From contig NZ_BBIV01000017.1 in the NCBI RefSeq assembly GCF_000730665.1, positions 83,054 through 147,053 of the forward strand: a stretch of DNA of 64,000 nucleotides, given 5' to 3'. Below are positions 53,957 through 62,064 of the stretch, piece after piece (position 1 is the stretch's first letter; each line of letters begins with the position of its first letter). The notes beneath the pieces were generated by a model. It was not told the origin of the DNA and searched no databases. It saw only the letters and a list, made by a program, of their open reading frames with translations. The DNA is from Pseudomonas plecoglossicida NBRC 103162 = DSM 15088 (GTDB taxonomy: Bacteria > Pseudomonadota > Gammaproteobacteria > Pseudomonadales > Pseudomonadaceae). Both the position numbers and the translations under genes were made by a program.

Positions 53957-55207
53957 TTAGTGGGCGACAGCGGCGGCGCCGTGTTCGTCGATCAGTGCGC
54001 CGTTGTAGAAGCGGTCGATGGAGAAAGGCGCAGCCAGCGGGTGCATCTCGCCCTTGGCCAGGCTCGCCGCGAAGACATTGCCCGAGCCCGGGGTGGCCTT
54101 GAAGCCGCCAGTACCCCAGCCGCAGTTGAAGAACATGTTCTTGACCGGGGTCTTGGAGATGATCGGGCACGCGTCCGGGGTGGTGTCGACGATGCCGCCC
54201 CACTGACGGTTCATGCGCACGCGCGAGAGGTTCGGGAACATCTCGACGATGGCCTGCAGGGTGTGCTCGATCACCGGGTACGAACCGCGCTGGCCGTAGC
54301 CGACCCAGCCGTCGATACCGGCACCGATCACCAGGTCGCCCTTGTCGGACTGGCTGATGTAGCCGTGCACGGCGTTGGACATGATCACGCTGTCGATGAT
54401 CGGCTTGATCGGCTCGGATACCAGCGCTTGCAGCGGGTGCGATTCCAGCGGCAGGCGGAAGCCGGCCAGCTTGGCCATGTGCCCGGAGTTGCCGGCGGTG
54501 ACCACGCCGACGCGCTTGGCGCCGATGAAGCCCTTGTTGGTTTCGACACCGATGACCGCGCCGTTTTCCTTGCGGAAACCGATCACTTCGGTCTGCTGGA
54601 TCAGGTCCACGCCCAGGGCGTCGGCGGCACGGGCATAGCCCCAGGCCACGGCGTCGTGACGGGCGACGCCGCCACGGCGCTGAACGGTCGCGCCGAGGAT
54701 CGGGTAGCGGGTGTTCTTCGAGCAGTCCAGGTACGGGATTTCGGCCGCGACCTGGGCAGTATCGAGCAGCTCGCCATCGACGCCGTTGAGGCGGTTGGCC
54801 GAGACCCGGCGCTCGGAATCACGGATGTCCTGCAGGGTGTGGCACAGGTTGTAGACGCCGCGCTGGGAGAACATCACGTTGTAGTTGATGTCCTGGGACA
54901 GGCCTTCCCACAGTTTCATGGCGTGCTCGTACAGCTGCGCCGACTCGTCCCACAGGTAGTTGGAACGCACGATGGTGGTGTTACGGGCGGTGTTGCCGCC
55001 GCCCAGGTAACCCTTCTCGATCACCGCGACGTTGGTGATGCCGTGTTCCTTGGCCAGGTAGTAGGCCGTGGCCAGGCCATGGCCGCCACCGCCGACGATG
55101 ACCACGTCATAGACCTTTTTCGGGGTCGGCGTGCGCCACATGCGCTGCCAGTTCTCGTGGTGGCTGAGGGAGTGCTTGAAAAGGCCGAAGCCCGAGTAGC
55201 GTTGCAT
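53957..55207 (-). CDS. soxB: Sarcosine oxidase beta subunit
   Basis: The 416-residue FAD/FMN-binding catalytic subunit (DAO family). The dinucleotide motif [19 protein letters not shown] starts near residue 36. The N-terminus [25 protein letters not shown] is typical of heterotetrameric SoxB. It oxidises the N-methyl group of sarcosine and passes electrons to O2 through the FMN shared with SoxA. The ATG at 55207 follows GGAGCAGACGACC; a GTG at 55222 is also in frame. It lies 15 bp after glyA in the operon glyA-soxB-soxD-soxA. Confidence 0.96.
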   Translation of the reverse strand: MQRYSGFGLFKHSLSHHENWQRMWRTPTPKKVYDVVIVGGGGHGLATAYYLAKEHGITNVAVIEKGYLGGGNTARNTTIVRSNYLWDESAQLYEHAMKLWEGLSQDINYNVMFSQRGVYNLCHTLQDIRDSERRVSANRLNGVDGELLDTAQVAAEIPYLDCSKNTRYPILGATVQRRGGVARHDAVAWGYARAADALGVDLIQQTEVIGFRKENGAVIGVETNKGFIGAKRVGVVTAGNSGHMAKLAGFRLPLESHPLQALVSEPIKPIIDSVIMSNAVHGYISQSDKGDLVIGAGIDGWVGYGQRGSYPVIEHTLQAIVEMFPNLSRVRMNRQWGGIVDTTPDACPIISKTPVKNMFFNCGWGTGGFKATPGSGNVFAASLAKGEMHPLAAPFSIDRFYNGALIDEHGAAAVAH

Positions 55208-55222
55208 GGTCGTCTGCTCCAC

Positions 55223-56476
55223 TCAGCGGTAAACAGGGAAGTCGGCGCACAGGGCAGCGACGTTCTTCGCCACATCGGCTTCGACGTCGGCGTCACCGAG
55301 GTTGTCGAGGACGTCGCAGATCCAGCCGGCCAGGGCGACACATTGCGCGACCTTGAAGCCGCGGGTGGTGACCGCCGGGGTGCCGATGCGCAGGCCCGAG
55401 GTGACGAACGGCGACTGCGGGTCGTTCGGCACGGCGTTCTTGTTGACGGTGATGTGCGCACGGCCCAGGGCAGCGTCGGCGTCCTTGCCGGTCAGGCCCT
55501 GGCGGATCAGGCTGACCAGGAACAGGTGGTTGTCGGTACCGCCGGACACCACATCGTAGCCACGATCGATGAACACTTCGGCCATGGCCTGGGCGTTTTC
55601 GATCACTTGTTTCTGGTAGCTCTTGAACTCGGGCTCCAGCGCTTCCTTGAAGCACACGGCCTTGGCGGCGATCACGTGCATCAGCGGGCCGCCCTGGGCG
55701 CCGGGGAACACGGCGGCGTTGAGCTTCTTCTCGATCTCTTCGTTCGACTTGGCCAGGATCAGGCCGCCACGTGGGCCGCGCAGAGTCTTGTGGGTGGTGG
55801 TGGTGACCACGTCGGCGAACGGAATCGGGTTCGGGTACAGGCCAGCGGCGACCAGGCCGGCAACGTGGGCCATGTCGACGAACAGCAGCGCCCCGACCTT
55901 GTCGGCGATGGCGCGGAAGCGTGGGAAGTCGAGGGTCTTGGAGTAGGCCGAGAAGCCGGCAACGATCATCTTCGGCTTGTGCTCGACGGCCAGGCGCTCG
56001 ACTTCGTCGTAGTCGATCAGGCCGGTGTTGGTGTCGATGCCATATTGAACGGCGTTGTACAGCTTGCCCGAGGACGACACCTTGGCGCCGTGGGTCAGGT
56101 GGCCGCCGTGGGCCAGGCTCATGCCCAGGATGGTGTCACCGGCCTGCAGCAGGGCCAGGTAGACCGCGCCGTTGGCCGACGAGCCGGAGTGCGGCTGGAC
56201 GTTGGCGTAATCGGCACCGAACAGCTGCTTGGCGCGCTCGATGGCCAGCGCCTCGACCTTGTCGACGTGCTCGCAGCCACCGTAGTAACGCTTGCCCGGG
56301 TAGCCTTCGGCGTACTTGTTGGTCAGGCCGCTGCCCTGGGCCTGCATCACGCGCTTGCTGGTGTAGTTCTCCGAGGCGATCAGCTCGATGTGATCTTCCT
56401 GGCGTTGTTCTTCGGCATTCATCGCCGCCAGCAGTGCGTCGTCGTAACCCTGGATCTGGTCTTGCTTGCTGAACAT
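55223..56476 (-). CDS. glyA: Serine hydroxymethyltransferase
   Basis: PLP enzyme interconverting serine plus THF and glycine plus 5,10-methylene-THF. The 417-residue protein shows [20 protein letters not shown] (active-site N-terminal region) and the PLP lysine in [13 protein letters not shown] (near 229). As first gene of the sox operon it converts the glycine and methylene-THF produced from sarcosine into serine. Pseudomonads usually carry a second glyA elsewhere for housekeeping (from memory). The ATG at 56476 is set by [12 protein letters not shown]. Confidence 0.97.
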   Translation of the reverse strand: MFSKQDQIQGYDDALLAAMNAEEQRQEDHIELIASENYTSKRVMQAQGSGLTNKYAEGYPGKRYYGGCEHVDKVEALAIERAKQLFGADYANVQPHSGSSANGAVYLALLQAGDTILGMSLAHGGHLTHGAKVSSSGKLYNAVQYGIDTNTGLIDYDEVERLAVEHKPKMIVAGFSAYSKTLDFPRFRAIADKVGALLFVDMAHVAGLVAAGLYPNPIPFADVVTTTTHKTLRGPRGGLILAKSNEEIEKKLNAAVFPGAQGGPLMHVIAAKAVCFKEALEPEFKSYQKQVIENAQAMAEVFIDRGYDVVSGGTDNHLFLVSLIRQGLTGKDADAALGRAHITVNKNAVPNDPQSPFVTSGLRIGTPAVTTRGFKVAQCVALAGWICDVLDNLGDADVEADVAKNVAALCADFPVYR

Positions 56477-56792
56477 CTTGTTTCTCCCGGCAGCGATCGT
56501 TTCTTGTCTGTAAGGCACTGTGGCCCTTTGTGGCGATGGTATGACTGGCCGGGGTGGGTCAGATGCCTGCGCACGCCTTGCAATGGCGCGTTTACGACAT
56601 TCGGTTTGGGGTTGCTCACACTGGCCCAATCGCCGGCAAGCCGGCTCCCACAGGGAAATCACTGCCCTGGAGTGCAGCGGGATACCTGTGGGAGCCGGCT
56701 TGCCGGCGATCGGGCCATTGAAGTTGCTTGTATAGGCAACCGTTTCAGCAATGGTTTAGAGTGCGATTCTGCGTCGTTCACAGGACAGAGCC
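56477..56792. other. 316-bp divergent region between glyA-sox operon and ltaE
   Basis: It holds the promoters of the glyA-sox operon (minus) and ltaE (plus) and a REP pair at 56629-56710. In P. aeruginosa the equivalent operon is controlled by GbdR and SouR; no match I could defend for those sites was found here. No riboswitch was recognised. Confidence 0.6.
56629..56710. repeat. REP pair (GTGGGAGCCGG class)
   Basis: Arms 56629-56654 and 56685-56710 are perfect 26-bp complements with a 30-nt loop; flanking TGGCCC and GGGCCA can extend the stem. It lies in the divergent glyA-ltaE interval, an unusual place for REPs, which mostly follow genes. Confidence 0.9.
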
Positions 56793-57833
56793 ATGACTGA
56801 CAAGAGCCAACAATTCGCCAGCGACAACTACTCCGGTATCTGCCCCGAAGCCTGGGCGGCGATGGAAAAGGCCAACCACGGCCACGACCGCGCCTACGGC
56901 GACGACCAGTGGACCGAGCGCGCCTCCGAATACTTCCGCAAGCTGTTCGAAACCGACTGCGAAGTGTTCTTCGCCTTCAACGGCACTGCCGCCAACTCCC
57001 TGGCCCTGGCCTCGCTGTGCCAGAGCTACCACAGCGTGATCTGCTCCGAGACCGCTCACGTCGAGACCGACGAATGCGGCGCTCCGGAATTCTTCTCCAA
57101 CGGCTCCAAGCTGCTGACCGCGCCCAGCGTCAACGGCAAGCTGACGCCCCAGTCGATCCGCGAAGTGGCGCTCAAGCGCCAGGACATCCACTACCCCAAG
57201 CCGCGCGTGGTGACCATCACCCAGGCCACCGAAGTGGGCACCGTGTACCGCCCCGACGAGCTCAAGGCGATCAGCGCCACCTGCAAGGAGCTGGGCCTGA
57301 ACCTGCACATGGACGGCGCGCGCTTCAGCAATGCCTGCTCGTTCCTCGGTTGCAGCCCGGCCGAGCTGACCTGGAAGGCCGGGGTCGACGTGCTGTGCTT
57401 CGGTGGCACCAAGAATGGCATGGCGGTCGGCGAGGCCATCCTGTTCTTCAATCGCGACCTGGCCGAAGACTTCGACTACCGCTGCAAGCAGGCCGGGCAA
57501 CTGGCATCGAAGATGCGCTTCCTGTCCGCGCCGTGGGTCGGGCTGCTGGAAGACGGCGCCTGGTTGCGCCACGGCGCGCACGCCAACCATTGCGCGCAGT
57601 TGCTGGCGTCGCTGGTGAGTGATTTGCCGGGTGTGGAGCTGATGTTCCCGGTGGAAGCCAACGGGGTGTTCCTGCAGATGCCGGAACCCGCCATCGAGGC
57701 GCTGCGCAACAGGGGCTGGAGGTTCTATACCTTTATTGGTAGCGGTGGGGCGCGGTTCATGTGTTCGTGGGATACCGAGCAAGCCCGGGTGCGCGAGCTG
57801 GCGGCGGATATCCGCGCGATCATCGGTGCCTGA
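56793..57833 (+). CDS. ltaE: Low-specificity L-threonine aldolase
   Basis: A 346-residue PLP enzyme of the beta-eliminating lyase family cleaving threonine/allo-threonine to glycine and acetaldehyde. FNGTAANSLALASL forms the PLP phosphate region, HMDGARFSNA carries the cofactor Asp, and FGGTKNGMAVGEAI contains the PLP lysine. The context beside glyA and sarcosine oxidase fits glycine metabolism. Ribosome site ACAGGACAGAGCC precedes the ATG. The chemoreceptor gene follows convergently. Confidence 0.95.
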   Translation: MTDKSQQFASDNYSGICPEAWAAMEKANHGHDRAYGDDQWTERASEYFRKLFETDCEVFFAFNGTAANSLALASLCQSYHSVICSETAHVETDECGAPEFFSNGSKLLTAPSVNGKLTPQSIREVALKRQDIHYPKPRVVTITQATEVGTVYRPDELKAISATCKELGLNLHMDGARFSNACSFLGCSPAELTWKAGVDVLCFGGTKNGMAVGEAILFFNRDLAEDFDYRCKQAGQLASKMRFLSAPWVGLLEDGAWLRHGAHANHCAQLLASLVSDLPGVELMFPVEANGVFLQMPEPAIEALRNRGWRFYTFIGSGGARFMCSWDTEQARVRELAADIRAIIGA

Positions 57834-57842
57834 CAGATAGCA

Positions 57843-57862
57843 ATCGCCGGCTTGCCGGCGAT
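57843..57862. repeat. Single REP palindrome
   Basis: ATCGCCGGCTTGCCGGCGAT lies between the convergent ltaE and chemoreceptor genes. Confidence 0.8.
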
Positions 57863-57877
57863 GGGTTCAACGCCGAC

Positions 57878-59815
57878 TCAAAGCTTGAACCCCCCCATCT
57901 GCCGGGCAAGATCATCAGCCAACCCGCGCAGCGCCTGACATTCCTCCCGGCACCCCTGCACCTCTGCCGCTGTCTCCCGCGCCAGATCGGAAATCCCCTG
58001 CACCGTGCGGTTGATCTCCTCGGTCACCGCCGACTGCTCCTCGGTCGCCGTGGCCACCTGATGGTTCATGTCGCTGATGTGCTCCACCTGGTCGGTGATC
58101 GCCCCCAGCGAAGTCCCGGTACGCTGGCTGAATTCGACACCACTGCCCGTCGCCTGCTGCCCCGCCTGCATCGACGTCACCGCCGAGCCAGCCCCCTGCT
58201 TGAGCCGCTGGATCATCTGCTGCACCTCGTCGGTGGACAGCTGCGTGCGCCGGGCCAGGGTACGGACTTCATCGGCCACCACCGCGAAACCACGCCCCAT
58301 CTCCCCTGCCCGCGCCGCCTCGATGGCCGCATTCAGCGCCAGCAGGTTGGTCTGCTCGGAAATGCTGCGGATCACCGCCAATACTTCATCGATCGAGGCG
58401 ACTTCATCGGCCAACTGGCCAACCGCGTTGGCGGCCTTGCCGATGTCGTCCGACATGCCTTCGATGCCCTGGATCGAGCGCCGCACCACCTCACGGGCCT
58501 GCAAGGCCTCGTCACGTGCCGACTGCGATGCCTGGGCAGCATCACCGGCATTGCGCGCAATCTCCTGCACGGTCAGGCCCATTTCATGGACGGCCGTGGC
58601 GACCATCTCGGTCATCTCCTGTTGCCGCCCGGAGCGCTCGGCCGTGTTGTCGACCACATGAGTCACCTGCGCGACCGCACGGTGCAGGCGCTCGGTGGTG
58701 TGCAGCACATCGCCGATCAAGCTGCGCTGGCTGTCGAGGAAACGGTTGAAGCCACGGGCCAGGTCGCCCAGCTCGTCCTGACGCGAATCATCCAGGCGAT
58801 GGCTGAGGTCACCCGCGCCGCTGCCAATCTGCATCAGCGCCGCGGTCACGCGGCGGATCGGCTTCACCAGACCACGTGCCAGCAGCACCACCAGCAACAG
58901 CGAGAGCAGCGCGACGCCGCCGCCGATCAGCGTGGTCAACCAGACTGCCTGGTTCATCTGTGCGTAGATCTGTGCCTCGGGCACCTCGGCGACCAGCGTC
59001 CAGTTCAGGTCGCGCAACGGCAGGCCCAGCGCCAGGAAGTCTTCGCCATCGCGCTGGAAGCGGCTGCTGCGCAGCCCTTGGGCACCACTGAGCAGCGCCT
59101 TGGCGGCAGTGGCGTCGAGCTGTTCGACCAGTTGGCGCTTGCCGCTGAAGGCAGCGTCGGGGTGAACCTGGATCAACCCGTCGTTACGCACCAGGTAAAC
59201 CTTGCCACGCTCGCCGAAGCTGAAGTCATGGATCAGCTTCGACAGCTCGCTCATGCGCAGGCCCATGCCGGCCACGCCGACCAGCTTGCCGTCCTTTTCC
59301 ACGCGGTAATCGATGAACAGCGCAAGCTCCCCGGTGGAGCCGTCGATGTCGATGTTGATCAGGCGCTTGGCGCCACTGTCGATGTAGCCGTAGAACCAGC
59401 TGTCCTTGGGGTTGCCGCGGTCGAGGGTGCGGTCGAGGCCTTTTTCGTTGTAGTAGTGGCCGCTTTCGGTGGCGGCGAACATGGTGGTGAAGGCCTGGTT
59501 ACGCTGCCTGGCAGCTTCCAGGTACTCGATGAAGCGAGGCCGTTCGGCGGGGTCTTCACCGGCTGCCAGCCAGTCGCGAAGCAGGGTATTGCCGGCAATG
59601 TCGGCTGCGGCCACCAGCGGCTGGCCGAGCATGCGTTCGATGTCGTTGCGCATCGCCTCGATGCTCGCTGGCAGCGCTGTGTCGAGCAGATAACGTTCGG
59701 TCAGGCGGTTGAGCGCCACCGTGAAAATCACCACTACCACCAGGATGCTCGCCAGCAGGGCAGCGCCCATGCTCGCGATCAACTGCCACTGGATACTCTT
59801 ACGCCAGATACGCAT
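57878..59815 (-). CDS. Methyl-accepting chemotaxis protein with double-Cache sensor (McpH-like position)
   Basis: A 645-residue chemoreceptor. Helix 1 lies at about 11-34, a periplasmic double-Cache sensor at about 37-285, helix 2 at about 291-313, then HAMP and the signalling domain with the conserved tip [19 protein letters not shown] and [15 protein letters not shown]. It lacks a C-terminal CheR-binding pentapeptide. The sensor's WFYGYI region does not carry the RxWY pattern of amino-acid-binding dCache domains. In P. putida KT2440 the receptor beside ltaE-glyA is the purine receptor McpH (from memory), so a purine or related ligand is possible. The ATG at 59815 follows GGGGAGCGGGGC; the frame extends 45 codons further without homology. 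Confidence 0.88.
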   Translation of the reverse strand: MRIWRKSIQWQLIASMGAALLASILVVVVIFTVALNRLTERYLLDTALPASIEAMRNDIERMLGQPLVAAADIAGNTLLRDWLAAGEDPAERPRFIEYLEAARQRNQAFTTMFAATESGHYYNEKGLDRTLDRGNPKDSWFYGYIDSGAKRLINIDIDGSTGELALFIDYRVEKDGKLVGVAGMGLRMSELSKLIHDFSFGERGKVYLVRNDGLIQVHPDAAFSGKRQLVEQLDATAAKALLSGAQGLRSSRFQRDGEDFLALGLPLRDLNWTLVAEVPEAQIYAQMNQAVWLTTLIGGGVALLSLLLVVLLARGLVKPIRRVTAALMQIGSGAGDLSHRLDDSRQDELGDLARGFNRFLDSQRSLIGDVLHTTERLHRAVAQVTHVVDNTAERSGRQQEMTEMVATAVHEMGLTVQEIARNAGDAAQASQSARDEALQAREVVRRSIQGIEGMSDDIGKAANAVGQLADEVASIDEVLAVIRSISEQTNLLALNAAIEAARAGEMGRGFAVVADEVRTLARRTQLSTDEVQQMIQRLKQGAGSAVTSMQAGQQATGSGVEFSQRTGTSLGAITDQVEHISDMNHQVATATEEQSAVTEEINRTVQGISDLARETAAEVQGCREECQALRGLADDLARQMGGFKL

Positions 59816-59847
59816 GCCCCGCTCCCCGCTAATTATTGTTTTACAGG

Positions 59848-59861
59848 AAGTGTATACACTT
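59848..59861. promoter_or_regulatory. 14-bp perfect palindrome upstream of the chemoreceptor
   Basis: AAGTGTATACACTT lies 33 bp before the receptor ATG. The TGTATACA core is the form bound by many GntR/FadR-subfamily regulators. It may repress or tune the receptor gene; no regulator gene is adjacent. Confidence 0.55.
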
Positions 59862-59899
59862 GCGTATTCACATAATCCAGTGATCTGGAACAAACAGAT

Positions 59900-59942
59900 G
59901 CACCCCTGCCAACGCGGGTTCCGTCCGCGCATGCAGGGGTGC
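59900..59942 (-). terminator. Hairpin after zapA-like gene
   Basis: GCACCCCTGC and GCAGGGGTGC form perfect 10-bp arms with a nested CGCGG-type stem in the loop. It lies 12 bp after the zapA-like stop and is followed on the minus strand by ATCTGTTTGTTCC. It would separate the zap pair from the chemoreceptor gene. Confidence 0.65.
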
Positions 59943-59953
59943 CGAGGCAAGGC

Positions 59954-60256
59954 TTACTGTTCGGCGATGGTCCGAACGATAGCGTCCACCGTGGCGTCGA
60001 TCTGCGCCTGGGTCCGCTCGAGGGTCTGCTGGTGTTCCTTCTGCAGTTCGACCTGCTTGGAACACAAGTTGAGGGCGGCCAGTACCAGCAGCTTGTCGCC
60101 GATCAGGGTCGGGTACTGGCGCTTGGTTTCGGCCAAGGCGGTGTTGAGCATCCGCACTGCCTGCGCCAGGGTATCTTCCTGGCCCTCGGGCGCCTTGATC
60201 GAATAGTCGTTGCCGAGGATCGACACGACATTGATCGGCTGCGCTTGCAGTCTCAT
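59954..60256 (-). CDS. ZapA-like cell division protein (divergent copy)
   Basis: A 100-residue protein of the ZapA family. NVVSILGNDYSIKAPEGQEDTLAQAVRMLN matches the N-terminal beta-hairpin domain, and LLVLAALNLCSKQVELQKEHQQTLERTQAQ forms the family's helix and coiled coil. ZapA binds and bundles FtsZ. The usual pseudomonad zapA sits beside the 6S RNA and a 5-formyl-THF cyclo-ligase; neither is here, because only 138 bp separate this gene from the receptor start. It may therefore be a second, divergent ZapA. It overlaps the preceding small gene by ATGA. Confidence 0.78.
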   Translation of the reverse strand: MRLQAQPINVVSILGNDYSIKAPEGQEDTLAQAVRMLNTALAETKRQYPTLIGDKLLVLAALNLCSKQVELQKEHQQTLERTQAQIDATVDAIVRTIAEQ

Positions 60257-60483
60257 GCGCCGACGACACCGGCACTGGCGCGGTCAACCAGCGCCTGGAT
60301 GCGCGCGGCGGTAGCGCCGTGCTTTTCTTCCTGCTCCATCAGCGACAGTTGCAGGGTTTCGTTTTCTTCCTTGGCCTGGGCCAGTTCCTGGCCGAGGGAG
60401 GTGTTCTGCTCGGTGAGTTGAGCGTTTTTCTGCATCAGGTCGACGACCAGTTGCTCGAGTTGGTTCAGGGAGGCTTCCAGCAT
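60253..60483 (-). CDS. Small coiled-coil protein (TIGR02449/ZapB-like)
   Basis: A 76-residue, almost wholly helical protein with heptad-like LNQLEQLVVDLMQKNAQLTEQNTSLGQEL and a short non-helical tail. Proteins of this type precede zapA in pseudomonads and are annotated as TIGR02449 family or ZapB-like. ZapB binds ZapA at the division ring. Its stop overlaps the zapA-like start (ATGA), so the two are made together and probably interact. Confidence 0.75.
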   Translation of the reverse strand: MLEASLNQLEQLVVDLMQKNAQLTEQNTSLGQELAQAKEENETLQLSLMEQEEKHGATAARIQALVDRASAGVVGA

Positions 60484-60643
60484 GGGGATATCTCAGGTTG
60501 TTGCGAGGGGCGCACACGATAAAGAAAAGTGTCAGCCATCGCCATTAAATATCGGATTTACAAGGTTTATACCTGCCAGATTGACAGGGTAAGCGGCCCC
60601 TTGTTCCGACCTGGATCAACCGCCGGTCAGGTTTACCCCCCCA

Positions 60644-60664
60644 ATCGCTGGCAAGCCGGCTCCC
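60644..60664. repeat. Single REP element with uncompensated stem change
   Basis: ATCGCTGGCAAGCCGGCTCCC lies 5 bp downstream of the gbcB stop. The inner stem has T opposite G (GCTGGC-AA-GCCGGC), an intermediate between the standard and the fully compensated form at 50.5 kb. Confidence 0.8.
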
Positions 60665-60668
60665 GAGA

Positions 60669-61769
60669 TCAGTAATCGATCCGCACATCCCCTTTGGGCA
60701 CGGAGCAGCACGACAGGATGTAACCCTCGGCTTCATCTTCCTCGGTAATCCCGCCGTTGTGCTCCATCTCCACCTCCCCCCCCAGCTTGAGCACCTTGCA
60801 GGTACCGCAAATGCCCATGCCGCAGGCCTTCGGAATCATCAGTCCGACCTTCGCCGCCGCCGCATGCACGGTCTCACCCGGGGCAATGCGGATGCTCTTC
60901 TCGCTGCCGATGAACTCCACCAGGTTCAAGTCCGACACATCCAGTTCCGGCGCGTCGGCGGCCTGCTCGGCATGCTCCACGGCGTCGGCCTTGGCTTCCG
61001 GCGGGGTCGCGCCAAACGACTCCTCGTGGTAGTTCTTCATGTCGAAACCGACCGCTTCGAGCATGCGCTTGACCGCCGTCATGTACGGCGTCGGGCCGCA
61101 GCAGAACACCGTGCGTTCCATGTAGTCGGGCGCGATCAGCTCCATCAGCCGCTGGTTCAGGTAGCCGCGGTAGCCCGCCCAGGGTTCACCCAGGCCGTGC
61201 CTCTCGCAAATGATGTGCAGGCTGAAGTTGGGAATACGCGAAGCCATCTGCTCCAGCTCGCGGTGGTAGATGATGTCCTTCGGCGACCGGGCGCTGTGCA
61301 CGAAGACCATGTCGACATTGGCATTGGTGTCGTAGAACCAGCGCGCCATGGACATCACCGGGGTGATACCGACGCCGCCGGAGAGGTACAGCACCTTGCC
61401 CGCCGGGAAATCGATGGCGTTGAACAGCCCCACCGGGCCGTGCACCGGCAGCTCGGCGCCTTCATGCATGGTGTCGTGGAGGAAGTTGGACACCAGCCCG
61501 CCCGGCACGCGCTTGACGGTGATCGAGAAGCTGTAGGGCACCGACGGCGAACTGGAGATGGTGTACGAGCGCATCACCGGCTTGCCTTCGATCTCCAGCT
61601 CCAGGGTGACGAACTGCCCTGGCTTGAAGAAGAACATGATCGGCTGGTCGGCCATGAAGCAGAAGGTGCGCACGTCCCAGGTCTCCTGGATGACCTTGAC
61701 GCAGCGCACGATGTGGCGGCCGTTGGCCCAGGTCTGGGTGGTGACCGGATTGAGGAAGGTATCGGACAT
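60669..61769 (-). CDS. gbcB: Glycine betaine demethylase, reductase subunit
   Basis: A 366-residue electron-transfer protein: a ferredoxin-NADP reductase-like FAD domain (MRSYTISSSPS, GGVGITPVMSMARWF), an NAD domain ending in FCCGPTPYMTAVKRML, and a C-terminal plant-type [2Fe-2S] domain with Cys316, Cys321, Cys324 and Cys354 (KACGMGICGTCKV). It passes electrons to the Rieske oxygenase GbcA, which removes a methyl group from glycine betaine. The ATG at 61769 is set by MSDTFLNPVTTQTW and AGAAG upstream. It diverges from gbcA across a shared regulatory region. Confidence 0.93.
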   Translation of the reverse strand: MSDTFLNPVTTQTWANGRHIVRCVKVIQETWDVRTFCFMADQPIMFFFKPGQFVTLELEIEGKPVMRSYTISSSPSVPYSFSITVKRVPGGLVSNFLHDTMHEGAELPVHGPVGLFNAIDFPAGKVLYLSGGVGITPVMSMARWFYDTNANVDMVFVHSARSPKDIIYHRELEQMASRIPNFSLHIICERHGLGEPWAGYRGYLNQRLMELIAPDYMERTVFCCGPTPYMTAVKRMLEAVGFDMKNYHEESFGATPPEAKADAVEHAEQAADAPELDVSDLNLVEFIGSEKSIRIAPGETVHAAAAKVGLMIPKACGMGICGTCKVLKLGGEVEMEHNGGITEEDEAEGYILSCCSVPKGDVRIDY

Positions 61770-62064
61770 GTTCTTCTCCAGCGGCCGACAATTGGCCTTT
61801 TTATGGCTGGGATAATGCGCAAGCTGAACGCGACGTACATTCCTGCCTGCGACATCGGCGTGCTTATCGCGACCAGCCCCGTGATACAAGGGCTGGCGCG
61901 TCGTAATTCAAATCGGCCATGTCGCCCATGGATACGGTTCGCGCCGCCTTCGGACGCACACTCCACGGCAAAAGAAGCTGCTGTCTTGCAACAGCCAGCC
62001 TTGCGGCACCACAACAACGATTAGCCACCTTTTGCCGGCCGCACACGGCCCCGAGGAATACACG
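61770..62064. promoter_or_regulatory. gbcB-gbcA divergent regulatory region with phased GCGAC repeats
   Basis: GCGAC occurs at 61830-61834, 61849-61853 and 61869-61873, spaced 19 and 20 bp, all in the same orientation. An inverted repeat CCAGCCC-N10-GGGCTGG lies at 61873-61896. In P. aeruginosa gbcA and gbcB are activated by the AraC-family regulator GbdR in response to betaine and dimethylglycine. AraC-type proteins bind direct repeats on one helix face, which fits this pattern. Assignment to GbdR is inference. Confidence 0.6.

Noticed and set aside
56477..56792. Glycine riboswitch upstream of glyA
   Set aside because: No tandem glycine-aptamer-like structure could be traced; the interval is largely taken up by a REP pair.
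59816..59953. 6S RNA gene expected after zapA
   Set aside because: Only 138 bp lie between the zapA-like stop and the chemoreceptor start, too short for 6S RNA (about 180 nt), and the fold is not seen; only a terminator-like hairpin and a palindrome are present.
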